DNA from: Atopobiaceae bacterium
Lineage (GTDB): Bacteria; Actinomycetota; Coriobacteriia; Coriobacteriales; Atopobiaceae
Direction: 5' to 3'
Assembly: GCA_017510875.1 (NCBI GenBank)
Contig: JAFWLX010000148.1
Coordinates: 1 to 5,764, forward strand
Length of the DNA: 5,764 bases
Shown here piece after piece: positions 1-5,532 of this stretch; the first letter of the stretch is position 1; each line of letters opens with the position of its first letter. The translations under genes and the position numbers were made by a program. Below the pieces are notes generated by a model. That model saw only the letters and a list, made by a program, of their open reading frames with translations. It did no database searches and was not told the DNA's origin.

Positions 1-321
1 ATATTCGGCCATGCCGTCGTTAAAGAAGCGACAGGTGTCGAGGGTCATCCACTCGTTTGCTCCGGGCACCTTGAGTACCGCAACATCCACGCCAGCCTCG
101 TCCATGTCTGCAAGCATGTGCTCAAGAACGTAGTCACCTTGCGCGTAGTTGAGCGCCTCAAAGCCCGCTGGCTTCTCAACCACCACTTGGCGCACTGGCT
201 CCTCGGTAAGGTACACGCGGGTATGCTCGTCCAGAGGCGCCTCGGCCACAAAGCGCGCCAGCACCTTCTCGCTTGTGAACAAGCTCTCGGGAACCCAATA
301 CATATTTGCGTCGATAACCAT
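1..321 (-). CDS. Amidohydrolase-2 family (ACMSD-like) protein, N-terminal 107 codons, cut by window edge
   Basis: The reading frame opens at the ATG complementary to 319-321 and stays open to base 1, so the C-terminal part lies outside the window. A GGAGG ribosome binding site (329-333) stands 7 nt before the ATG and fixes the start. The protein begins MVIDANMYW. Residues 67-84 contain the stretch MLADMDEAGVDVAVL, which matches the first beta-alpha unit of amidohydrolase-2 proteins (PF04909, TIM barrel). Known members hydrolyse or decarboxylate small carboxylic or aromatic compounds in the cytoplasm; the substrate cannot be read here. In the family the first strand normally carries an Asp-x-His-x-His metal site. 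Here the aligned residues are D4, N6 and Y8, so both histidines are replaced. The gene lies 105 bp downstream of a LysR-type regulator on the same strand, which may control it. The family assignment rests on recognition of this short N-terminal part only. Confidence 0.68.
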   Translation of the reverse strand, partial: MVIDANMYWVPESLFTSEKVLARFVAEAPLDEHTRVYLTEEPVRQVVVEKPAGFEALNYAQGDYVLEHMLADMDEAGVDVAVLKVPGANEWMTLDTCRFFNDGMAEY

Positions 322-370
322 CTTCAAGCCTCCTATCACAATTCATGCCGCTCAGTGTCATGGTAGGAAG

Positions 371-413
371 CAACTTATTCCGAAACAATTCAATGTCAAT
401 TACATTTTATTCC
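371..413 (-). promoter_or_regulatory. Candidate promoter/operator between the LysR gene and the amidohydrolase gene
   Basis: On the minus strand a perfect TTGACA (394-399) is present, but the best -10 at normal spacing is weak (TAAGTT at 372-377, 16-bp spacer). Two identical copies of TTATTCC (+ strand, 375-381 and 407-413) flank the TTGACA, 32 bp apart, close to three helical turns. No convincing terminator separates the LysR gene from this point, so the amidohydrolase could be transcribed by read-through, from its own promoter, or both. Binding by the neighbouring LysR protein is inference. Confidence 0.3.
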
Positions 414-426
414 CTAACGGAAAGAC

Positions 427-1323
427 TTATCGTGCCAGCGGGAGATAGTCGAGGAACTCTTGAGCTTCGGCACTCGGTTTGCGGTCACGTAACCGGTACA
501 GCTTAATCTTTGTGACTATCGGCTGATCCAGATCGACAATTGCGACTGCCGAGCGGGTGAGGTAGGAGGCCGGTGTCCGCATGAGTAGGCTCACGCCCAT
601 CCCTCGCGCCACGAGATCGATGATGTTTTCTGCGCGCGTGCCCCTATAACGAACTTCGGGCACGAAGCCCTCTGCCGAACACGCGTCGGTAATGAGGGCG
701 TTCATGACCGTTCCTTCCGGCAGCAAGAGAAACTCTTCGTTTGCCAAGTCGGAGAGTTTGATGCTCGCGCGTGAGGCGAGCGGATGGCCTACGGGCAGTA
801 CGGCGGCAAGCTGGTCTTCCGCAAACGTGATGGTCGTAAACTCATCGTCATCTGATTCTTTGCCGACATCCCCATCCCACTCCCTGATAAATGCGGCATC
901 AAGCTTTCGGTTGCGGAGCAGGCTCTTGAGTTGGTCGGCCTCGCCCTCGATAATTCGTAGGCGAACGCCGCGATGCTCGGTCTCATAATCGTGGAGCAGC
1001 TTGGTGATGCCGTAGGGCACCATTACGGGAATGGAGCCTATTTCCAGTATGCGCCGCTCGTTGTCCTCGGCGTTGCTGAGTGCTACTTCGGCGTCATGGG
1101 CCGTCGACGCCAACTTGCGTGCAAAGGGTAAGAAGGTTCTGCCCTGCTGAGTGAGCTGCACACGGCGCGTAGTGCGATTGAAGAGCTCAACCCCCAGCTC
1201 GCGCTCGAGCGACTTGATGTGCTTGGAGAGCGAGGATTGCGAAATAAACAGTTGCTCGGACGCTTGAAGGTAATTGCAGGTCTGGGCCAATACCACAAAC
1301 TCCCGGCAGCGCTCGGTATCCAT
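427..1323 (-). CDS. LysR-type transcriptional regulator
   Basis: The 298-residue protein has the usual length of the LysR family. The N-terminal winged helix-turn-helix covers about residues 1-60. The diagnostic stretch QASEQLFISQSSLSKHIKSL (residues 20-39) is followed by ELGVELFNR and the wing ending LTQQG. Residues ~90-295 form the periplasmic-binding-protein-like effector domain, with the typical DAAFIRE and GHPLA stretches (about residues 140-190). A GGGAGGAG ribosome binding site lies a few bases before the ATG at 1323. The protein should act as a cytoplasmic tetramer that binds DNA and responds to a small molecule. The closest downstream gene, on the same strand, is the amidohydrolase at the left edge, its most likely target. 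LysR genes more often diverge from their targets, so this co-directional layout is less typical. Effector unknown. Confidence 0.93.
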   Translation of the reverse strand: MDTERCREFVVLAQTCNYLQASEQLFISQSSLSKHIKSLERELGVELFNRTTRRVQLTQQGRTFLPFARKLASTAHDAEVALSNAEDNERRILEIGSIPVMVPYGITKLLHDYETEHRGVRLRIIEGEADQLKSLLRNRKLDAAFIREWDGDVGKESDDDEFTTITFAEDQLAAVLPVGHPLASRASIKLSDLANEEFLLLPEGTVMNALITDACSAEGFVPEVRYRGTRAENIIDLVARGMGVSLLMRTPASYLTRSAVAIVDLDQPIVTKIKLYRLRDRKPSAEAQEFLDYLPLAR

Positions 1324-1536
1324 GTCGCTCCTCCCTCAACCAATTGAGTCATATTTAGCATAAGTCTTGCAGGTTTATTGCTGGATATCGAATAGACGAG
1401 TGGTTGCTTAGAAGCCAGAACAGCCGTAAGCCACATGAATCGCCTTCCTCCGCGCGATTCCTCGATTCAAAGGACAGCCTATTCCCTGTGACGGGTCTTA
1501 CGGACCATTCGTAGCCCTCGAGGAAGGTGCAAACAA

Positions 1537-1584
1537 CCACCGGCATCGTCGCCCACTAGTTGGGGTGTGCGACGATGCCGGTGG
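1537..1584 (-). terminator. Strong hairpin, probable terminator of the decayed GH3 gene
   Basis: A perfect 16-bp inverted repeat (arms 1537-1552 and 1569-1584) encloses a 16-nt spacer. Three further pairs form inside after one mismatch (1554-1556 with 1565-1567). On the minus strand the hairpin is followed at once by TTGTTTG, a modest T tract; on the plus strand no T tract follows. It lies 106 bp after the stop codon of the GH3 remnant and 213 bp before the LysR start. It therefore fits as the original terminator of the hydrolase and as insulation of the LysR gene. Termination is inferred from structure. Confidence 0.6.
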
Positions 1585-1690
1585 CGTGGTCTGGCATATG
1601 TGCTATGTGCCGTCAGCCCGTGGCCGGAACCCGCTCAAACGCGCGCCTACTGATGCGAGGCATCGATGTCAGGCCGATTCGCCCACACGG

Positions 1691-1880
1691 CTATTGGCCC
1701 CAGTTCTGGATGCCGAAGCCACGCTCGTAAAGCATCTCTGTTGACGAGAAGGTCTTGTCGGCGTCGTTATAGGTGGGGACGTTGACGGGGAGCGTGCCCT
1801 GCGGGACGCCCTTGCCAAAGGCCGTGAAGAGGACGGTGGCCACATTCATGTTGACGGGGCCGTTGCCCTGTGCGTCAGTA
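1691..1880 (-). pseudogene. C-terminal remnant of a glycoside hydrolase family 3 protein
   Basis: Reading the minus strand with the TAG at 1691-1693 as stop gives about 62 in-frame residues with a clear GH3 C-terminal character. These include an NVATVLFTAFG helix, then GTLPVNVP (residues typical of the last beta strand in GH3 enzymes), then the hallmark ending LYERGFGI followed by QNWGQ. GH3 enzymes of this kind remove beta-linked glucose or N-acetylglucosamine units and are usually 500 residues or longer. The rest is missing: the similarity stops at about 1880, where the sequence changes abruptly into an IS1182-type transposase in another frame. No start codon with a ribosome binding site belongs to this fragment, so it is a dead 3' end. 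The GH3 assignment rests on motif recognition; the substrate cannot be stated. Confidence 0.6.
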
Positions 1881-2105
1881 GACCCCGGAGGCGTAGGCGA
1901 GCAGCACCACCTTGAGCATCATCTGCGGGTCGTGGGCGGGCGCGCCGCCGCCGGGACAGAGGGCCGTCAGCGTCGACCTGTCGATGGAGCGCACGACCAT
2001 GTCCACGACGCGCGGCATCGAGCCCTCCGGCACCAGGTCGCCTATGTCCGGCGGCAGCAGCATCGGCTGGTCCTGCATGCAGGGCTTGAACCTGGGCTCC
2101 GGCAT
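1875..2105 (-). pseudogene. Truncated IS1182-family transposase (N-terminal 76 codons)
   Basis: The frame begins at the ATG at 2105 (MPEPRFKPC), with AGGAG at 2112-2116 six bases upstream; this is preferred over the in-frame ATGs at 2111 and 2132. The protein carries the conserved N-terminal block of IS1182-type transposases (DUF772-like domain). It shows QDQPMLLPPDIGDLVPEGS, then the helix RVVDMVV, then GGGAPAHDPQMMLKVVLL ending in YASGVY. In full-length relatives this is followed by SSR and a catalytic DDE core, with a total of about 450-550 residues. Here the frame stops with TGA at 1875-1877 right after GVY, where GH3-type sequence begins. All catalytic residues are absent, so the product cannot transpose DNA. 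A separate regulatory role for the fragment is possible but unsupported. Confidence 0.75.
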
Positions 2106-2129
2106 CTCCATCTCCTCTCGCTCTCCTCC

Positions 2130-2135
2130 CATTAT
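2130..2135 (-). promoter_or_regulatory. -10 box of the truncated transposase gene
   Basis: A perfect TATAAT on the minus strand lies 24 bases upstream of the chosen ATG at 2105, leaving room for a short leader with the AGGAG site. No good -35 hexamer is found at 15-18 bp, so the promoter is probably weak, as is common for transposase genes. The same bases contain the ATG at 2132, which is why that in-frame ATG is not taken as the start. Confidence 0.4.
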
Positions 2136-2215
2136 ACCTGGATTGACAGCAAAACCGCAGGTAGATTAGGTAGTCGGGCAATGTGCGAGGCAGTGAGGCG
2201 GCATCCCGGAGCACG

Positions 2216-2251
2216 AGAACGGGTGGGTCCCTCGCGGAACCCACCCGTTCT
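2216..2251. repeat. 13-bp perfect inverted repeat just inside the IS end
   Basis: Arms 2216-2228 and 2239-2251 pair perfectly over 13 bp (core GGGTGGGT/ACCCACCC) around a 10-nt spacer that allows two more GC pairs. It sits between the presumed IS end and the transposase -10 box, so it appears only in transcripts that enter the element from outside. No T tract follows on either strand, so it is not a classical terminator. A role in limiting read-through expression of transposase is inferred from its position. Confidence 0.55.
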
Positions 2252-2276
2252 ATTCAGAGGCTTTTGATACAGCCCC

Positions 2277-2469
2277 ATTAATTGCCGGCCCCGTCCGCCT
2301 GGGCGACGGCCGCCTCGCACGCCCCATGCGACACCAGACGGGCCCGGACGTTGCGCCAGAAAAAACCAGCCGGTCCACAGTAGCCCTGCGCAACGATTCG
2401 ATTTGACGGCATCACACATACACTATGCCATCATCTTGCAGCGTCAATGCACGCAGGCCCACACAGAAT
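2277..2469. other. Gap between the IS remnant and the peptidase terminator; no supported gene
   Basis: The only frame with some protein-like character is a minus-strand ORF from the ATG at 2412 to the TAA at 2278-2280. It has 44 residues, containing WRNVRARLVSHGACEAAVAQ, and its stop lies two bases outside the presumed IS end. It has no ribosome binding site and I do not recognise it. It could be the 3' scrap of a gene truncated with the IS, or chance. No GH3 sequence is recognisable in any of the three minus frames here, so this is not simply the other half of the interrupted hydrolase. Confidence 0.3.
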
Positions 2470-2493
2470 GAGGGAGGACACGCGCCCTCCCTC
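2470..2493 (-). terminator. Probable terminator of the M13 peptidase gene
   Basis: A perfect 8-bp GC-rich stem (GAGGGAGG 2470-2477 with CCTCCCTC 2486-2493) with an 8-nt loop lies 43 bases after the TAG of the peptidase gene. On the minus strand it is followed by ATTCTGTGTG, which is only moderately T-rich, so termination may be incomplete. Confidence 0.5.
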
Positions 2494-2536
2494 GTGGCAA
2501 CACTTCACTTGCGGCTAAACACCCTCGGCACAACCC

Positions 2537-4654
2537 CTAGTCCCACACCAGAATGCGGTCCTCGGGCGCCAGGTACATGTTGTCGCCCTCCTTGATGTCA
2601 TAGGTCTCAAGGAACTCGTCAAACTGCTGCAGCGTCACATTGGTGCGCAGGTAGGCCGGGGCATGGAGGTCATCGTCCACAAGATCCAGCTCGTCTTTGG
2701 GATAACCAACCTCGCGCCACAGTTCAGCGTAGGTCCTGAAGAACTGATCGTAGTCAAAATCCTTATCGTCCTCTACCGCAAGCAGGCACGCCTCGATACC
2801 CGAGATGTCGGCGATTACCTCGCCCTCATACAGGTCGCCATTGGCGTTCTTACCCTCGCAGACGACGATGTTGTTGAAGTAGTTCACCAGCTTCTCTCCA
2901 CGCCTGTCGTACTCGGCACGGTCCGCCTCAGTCCAAAGCGGCTCGCCTTTCACGTTGCCGTTCTCGTCGTACAGCACTCCCCTGGGGTCAAATGCATGGC
3001 TCAGCTCGTGGAAGATGACGCTGCCGATACTCGCGTACATCTCCTCATCGGTCATATCAGGCTGGTAGAAGTTGCCCTCAAGGATGCCCAGGAAGATGTT
3101 GATGCTGTTGGTCTGGCCGCTGTACATGGCGTTGCCATCGAGCACATCCTCCACTTTCCAAATATCCCTGTCCACCGGCTTGCCCACGTTGTTCGCTTCC
3201 ATCTGCATCATGTAGGCGGCGATTGCAGACCTGCACTCATAGTACGAACGCCCCGCAAGGTCCAGCCCCGAGTAGTCCTTCCACTTGTCGGGATAGACTG
3301 CGTTGATCTGCATGTTGTCAAGCTTCTTGTTAAAGGACTCCTTTGCCTGGTCGGACAGCCAGTCCTGCCGTGCGAAGAGCTCCCGGTAGGTCTGGATGGC
3401 ATCCTTGCAGAGTGCGGTTATGCGCTCCTTGGTAGGCGCAAAGTCATAGGTCTCGACATACGCCTGTGCCAGAGGGCCAGGAAGATAGGCCTTGACGGTC
3501 GCGTATGCCTCATCCTCCAAGCTCGTGCGACCAATATCACTGTTGAACGTGTTCATGTACATCTCGTAGGACTCTTCGTCCAGCCAGTCCACGACATTCA
3601 TGGCATAACGCGCAATGAAGAAGTTCTTGAGCTTGGGGAAGTTCTCTTCGGTCCACAGCTCGTCGAGCACCTCAAGCTGGCCTTCGCGACCGGTATTGAT
3701 GATCTGGGAGTCGCCAAACCCCCTGGATTCCAAGAGATTGAACAGAGGATACGTCTTAACGAGCCCCTTGATCTCGTCGATGGTGTACTCCGGCTCAACG
3801 TAACCCTCAAGCCCCTTTGGATCCATCAGCTCGGCGGTGGAGAACTGCACATACGACAGCGTCTGCTCGACGGACAGGGCATCGTCGAGGAGGTCCTTGA
3901 CCTCATCCTCTGTGTACCCAAGCCTCGTCAGCAGGCCCGTCTCGACCGTAAGGGTCTGCTTGTACCTCTCACTTTCCTTGTCGACCCCCTCGCGGTAGTC
4001 ACCAGGGTCGCCAAGCAAGGGAGGATCGAAGCCAATGAACGTTCCGTATTGGCTGGCGTCAGCCCCTCGGGCTTGACTGCCAAAGACCGTGATCATGGGC
4101 ACGTCGGCGCTGCGCTCGGGATCGCAGATGAAGGCCTCGAGCTCGTCAAGCGACTTGAGCGAGGCAATGTCGTCGACAACCTTCTGAGCCGGGGCGACGC
4201 CTTGCTCGTTGCGCGTGTCCCAGTCGAGGAAGGCGTCGTAGAGCTGCCTTGCCAACTTGGCGTCATGACCCTTGAGGCTCGTATTGGCAAGCGCATCCTT
4301 GGTGTTCTGGATGACCTTCTGCTCCGCATCGTAGAAGCTGGTGTTTGCTATGTGGCCTGCCGGTATCTTTGCTGTCGCCAGCCAGTCCTTGTTAACGGCA
4401 AGATAGAAGTCGTCTTTGACCGAGGTCTGCATATCCTGGGTGACGTTGCCCTGCATGACCGTACAGAGCCACGGAGAGCCGCCAAACGTGTTGAAGTCCG
4501 CCTTCTTTTGGGACTCCTCTTCTTGTGCCGCAGCCTCCTCCTCTTGGGCGGGCTCTTGCGTATGACCCTGCTGTCCGCAGCCCGCAAGTGCCCCAAAGGC
4601 CAATGCCACCGATAGGGTCGCGGCTGCCATGGCATGCAATCCCTTGCCCCTCAT
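2537..4654 (-). CDS. pepO: M13 family zinc metallopeptidase (neprilysin/PepO-like), predicted lipoprotein
   Basis: The 705-residue protein has the normal length of the M13 family. Residues 1-25 form a lipoprotein signal peptide (MRGKG, hydrophobic core, LAGC lipobox with Cys26). An acidic Glu/Gln/Ala-rich spacer (about 27-52) follows, so the enzyme is probably tethered to the outer face of the membrane. The N-terminal M13 domain covers about 75-470. The catalytic domain has N508-A509 (substrate-binding NA pair), the zinc motif HELSH (549-553), the third ligand E612 in GEVIAD with D616, and H664 and R670 near the C-terminus. The spacings N508-H549, H549-E612 and H664-R670 equal those of neprilysin. 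It should cut short peptides of up to about 30-40 residues, for nutrition or signal-peptide turnover. The usual final C-x-x-W is replaced by ILVWD. The ribosome binding site AGGGAGG (4659-4665) is 4 nt from the ATG. It is monocistronic by layout, with a long free region upstream and a hairpin downstream. Confidence 0.95.
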   Translation of the reverse strand: MRGKGLHAMAAATLSVALAFGALAGCGQQGHTQEPAQEEEAAAQEEESQKKADFNTFGGSPWLCTVMQGNVTQDMQTSVKDDFYLAVNKDWLATAKIPAGHIANTSFYDAEQKVIQNTKDALANTSLKGHDAKLARQLYDAFLDWDTRNEQGVAPAQKVVDDIASLKSLDELEAFICDPERSADVPMITVFGSQARGADASQYGTFIGFDPPLLGDPGDYREGVDKESERYKQTLTVETGLLTRLGYTEDEVKDLLDDALSVEQTLSYVQFSTAELMDPKGLEGYVEPEYTIDEIKGLVKTYPLFNLLESRGFGDSQIINTGREGQLEVLDELWTEENFPKLKNFFIARYAMNVVDWLDEESYEMYMNTFNSDIGRTSLEDEAYATVKAYLPGPLAQAYVETYDFAPTKERITALCKDAIQTYRELFARQDWLSDQAKESFNKKLDNMQINAVYPDKWKDYSGLDLAGRSYYECRSAIAAYMMQMEANNVGKPVDRDIWKVEDVLDGNAMYSGQTNSINIFLGILEGNFYQPDMTDEEMYASIGSVIFHELSHAFDPRGVLYDENGNVKGEPLWTEADRAEYDRRGEKLVNYFNNIVVCEGKNANGDLYEGEVIADISGIEACLLAVEDDKDFDYDQFFRTYAELWREVGYPKDELDLVDDDLHAPAYLRTNVTLQQFDEFLETYDIKEGDNMYLAPEDRILVWD

Positions 4655-4690
4655 GAAACCTCCCTGCCACGTATTACATCGACATTAGTT

Positions 4691-4745
4691 ATTGTAGGTA
4701 TCGCTCTTTTAACTAGCTGAATGCAATACGTAAGCGGTGTGTCAA
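4691..4745 (-). promoter_or_regulatory. Candidate promoter elements upstream of the M13 peptidase gene
   Basis: Two promoter-like hexamers occur on the minus strand: TACAAT (4691-4696, one mismatch to the -10 consensus) and TTGACA (4740-4745, perfect -35). They are 43 bp apart and so cannot form one promoter. TACAAT has no good -35 partner, and TTGACA has only weak -10 partners. The first would give a leader of about 30 nt carrying the ribosome binding site. Low confidence in which, if either, is used. Confidence 0.25.
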
Positions 4746-4907
4746 CCATGCGGAGGCGGAGAGAATAGACCCACGGCATGCGGAGCACATTTTGAATGCA
4801 CACCAAAGAAGGTTTGTAAGAGACGCGCGATTGCGGTCCAATGACCCTTGTTTTCATGCGCGATTCTGACCCGTCAACGCACACGAAACGGGAGATCCCG
4901 AGAGTAT

Positions 4908-4942
4908 AAAAGCGCACCAAATCGGCATCGCGACTGGTGCGC
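4908..4942 (-). terminator. Intrinsic terminator on the minus strand
   Basis: A perfect 8-bp stem, GCGCACCA with TGGTGCGC (arms 4912-4919 and 4935-4942), encloses a 15-nt loop. On the minus strand it is followed directly by TTTTATACTCT. It lies 186 nt after the stop codon of the winged-helix gene and about 250 bp before the peptidase start. It therefore ends either a long 3' UTR of that gene or an independent small transcript, and separates it from the peptidase gene. Confidence 0.65.
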
Positions 4943-5127
4943 ATTCGTGGTCCTGCAATTCTTGGCCTGATGCACGTTCTTTTCCCAGCAACGGACGTTG
5001 TCGAACAGCCGCTTTCGAACGTCGTTCAGCAATAACAGTGATGGTCCCGTCATAGGGACTTTTCCACTTGCACGAACCCCAGTGAAAAACAGTCGCACAG
5101 AATTGAAACCACGGGCAAGGTTGCGTT
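4912..5127 (-). ncRNA. Candidate structured RNA or long 3' UTR downstream of the winged-helix gene
   Basis: No reading frame here has a ribosome binding site or recognisable protein features. On the minus strand it can form a small hairpin (GTCCC/GGGAC, 5044-5059). A 13-bp hairpin follows at 4990-5026, with helices AACG/CGTT, ACGTT/AACGT and CGAA/TTCG separated by 1-nt and 2-nt bulges on one side, with an 8-nt loop. The terminator hairpin with its T tract comes last. Such a series fits an sRNA or a 3' UTR element. I found no clear promoter and do not recognise an RNA family, so this is a candidate only. The remaining free DNA towards the peptidase gene (4666-4907) holds only short repeats and promoter-like hexamers. 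Confidence 0.22.
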
Positions 5128-5451
5128 TTAGCCCCTTAGACCCAAATCATATGCAGCCGATTCAGCGAGTTTGAACCGCAACGGCCTTCTGCTTGCTGCC
5201 ACAATGATACCTTTCTCCTCCAAACTCTTCGTGTAGATCCGCGACTGCTGCTTGCCGAGCCGTATATAGTCCGCAACCTCTTGCTGGGGCACCTCTGGAA
5301 ATGCAGCAAATAGATTGAGCTGGGCAAGCATATAAACAATGCTCTGTTCTTTCTCTGTGAGGTTTTTCGCTTTTCCAAAGAGAGGTAGATTCTCGCCTGT
5401 TTGATCAAGCAGTTCTTCCAGCTTGGCCCTTATCCTCTTCGCCATTTGCAT
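5128..5451 (-). CDS. Small winged-helix DNA-binding protein (MarR-like fold), function unknown
   Basis: The 107-residue protein begins at the ATG at 5451 (MQMAKRIRAKL), preferred because AGAGG (5457-5461) lies 5 nt upstream. The in-frame ATG at 5487 has no such site and would add 12 residues. Residues 1-30 are a basic, probably helical leader. Residues ~33-95 look like a winged helix-turn-helix: helix 33-45, helix 55-63 (PQQEVADYI), recognition helix 67-79 (KQQSRIYTKSLEE), then KGIIV and the basic wing ASRRPLRFKL. I see no sensor domain, metal-binding cysteines or coiled coil, so it is a minimal regulator that probably dimerises. It stands alone, with no partner gene in the window. An inverted repeat over its candidate promoter suggests autoregulation. 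I cannot place it in a named family; MarR-like or a restriction-control type protein are alternatives. Confidence 0.75.
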   Translation of the reverse strand: MQMAKRIRAKLEELLDQTGENLPLFGKAKNLTEKEQSIVYMLAQLNLFAAFPEVPQQEVADYIRLGKQQSRIYTKSLEEKGIIVAASRRPLRFKLAESAAYDLGLRG

Positions 5452-5532
5452 CACTTCCTCTCTTTGTCCGAATGGCGAATGGGACAAGTCTAGGAAGCGG
5501 CCGCATTGGCGGGATTGGCCCGGGTGGGCGAC

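Larger units (their letters stand above)
1878..2276 (-). mobile_element. Remnant (about 400 bp) of an IS1182-family insertion sequence
   Basis: The element is read on the minus strand from its presumed left end at 2276. There the minus strand begins GGGGCTGTATCAAAAG, which resembles the terminal inverted repeats of several IS families with a GGGGCTGT start. It then contains a hairpin (2216-2251), a TATAAT box (2130-2135), a ribosome binding site and 76 transposase codons. It ends abruptly at about 1878 against a GH3 gene tail. The opposite terminal repeat and target duplication are missing, so the outer boundary is an estimate from the end sequence alone and the inner boundary is a deletion junction accurate to a few bases. 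Confidence 0.6.

Noticed and set aside
1355..1546. Minus-strand ORF of 63 codons between the hairpin and the LysR gene
   Set aside because: Its ATG lies inside the 16-bp hairpin arm, it has no ribosome binding site, and the sequence resembles no protein I know.
2130..2132. ATG at 2132 as transposase start
   Set aside because: It overlaps the TATAAT box, and the extra nine residues are a translation of the ribosome binding site region. The ATG at 2105 has a well-placed AGGAG and starts the conserved sequence.
1773..2267. Plus-strand frame of 164 codons across the IS and GH3 scar
   Set aside because: It is antisense to the transposase and GH3 remnants, which have clear family motifs on the minus strand, and its own translation is low-complexity His/Arg/Gly-rich without motifs.
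2663..4615. Very long (650-codon) plus-strand open frame
   Set aside because: It lies entirely antisense to the M13 peptidase gene, has no ribosome binding site, and its translation has no recognisable domains. It arises from the GC-rich codon pattern of the peptidase gene.
5044..5063. Small hairpin followed by TTTT on the plus strand as a plus-strand terminator
   Set aside because: The stem is only 5 bp, and no plus-strand gene precedes it anywhere in the window.
4651..5098. Two overlapping minus-strand ORFs (97 and 74 codons) in the space upstream of the peptidase gene
   Set aside because: Neither has a ribosome binding site or family features. One contains the terminator hairpin and the other overlaps the peptidase start, so the region is better explained as non-coding.
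5485..5487. ATG at 5487 as start of the winged-helix gene
   Set aside because: No ribosome binding site precedes it, while the ATG at 5451 has AGAGG five bases upstream. The extra residues also translate that site.
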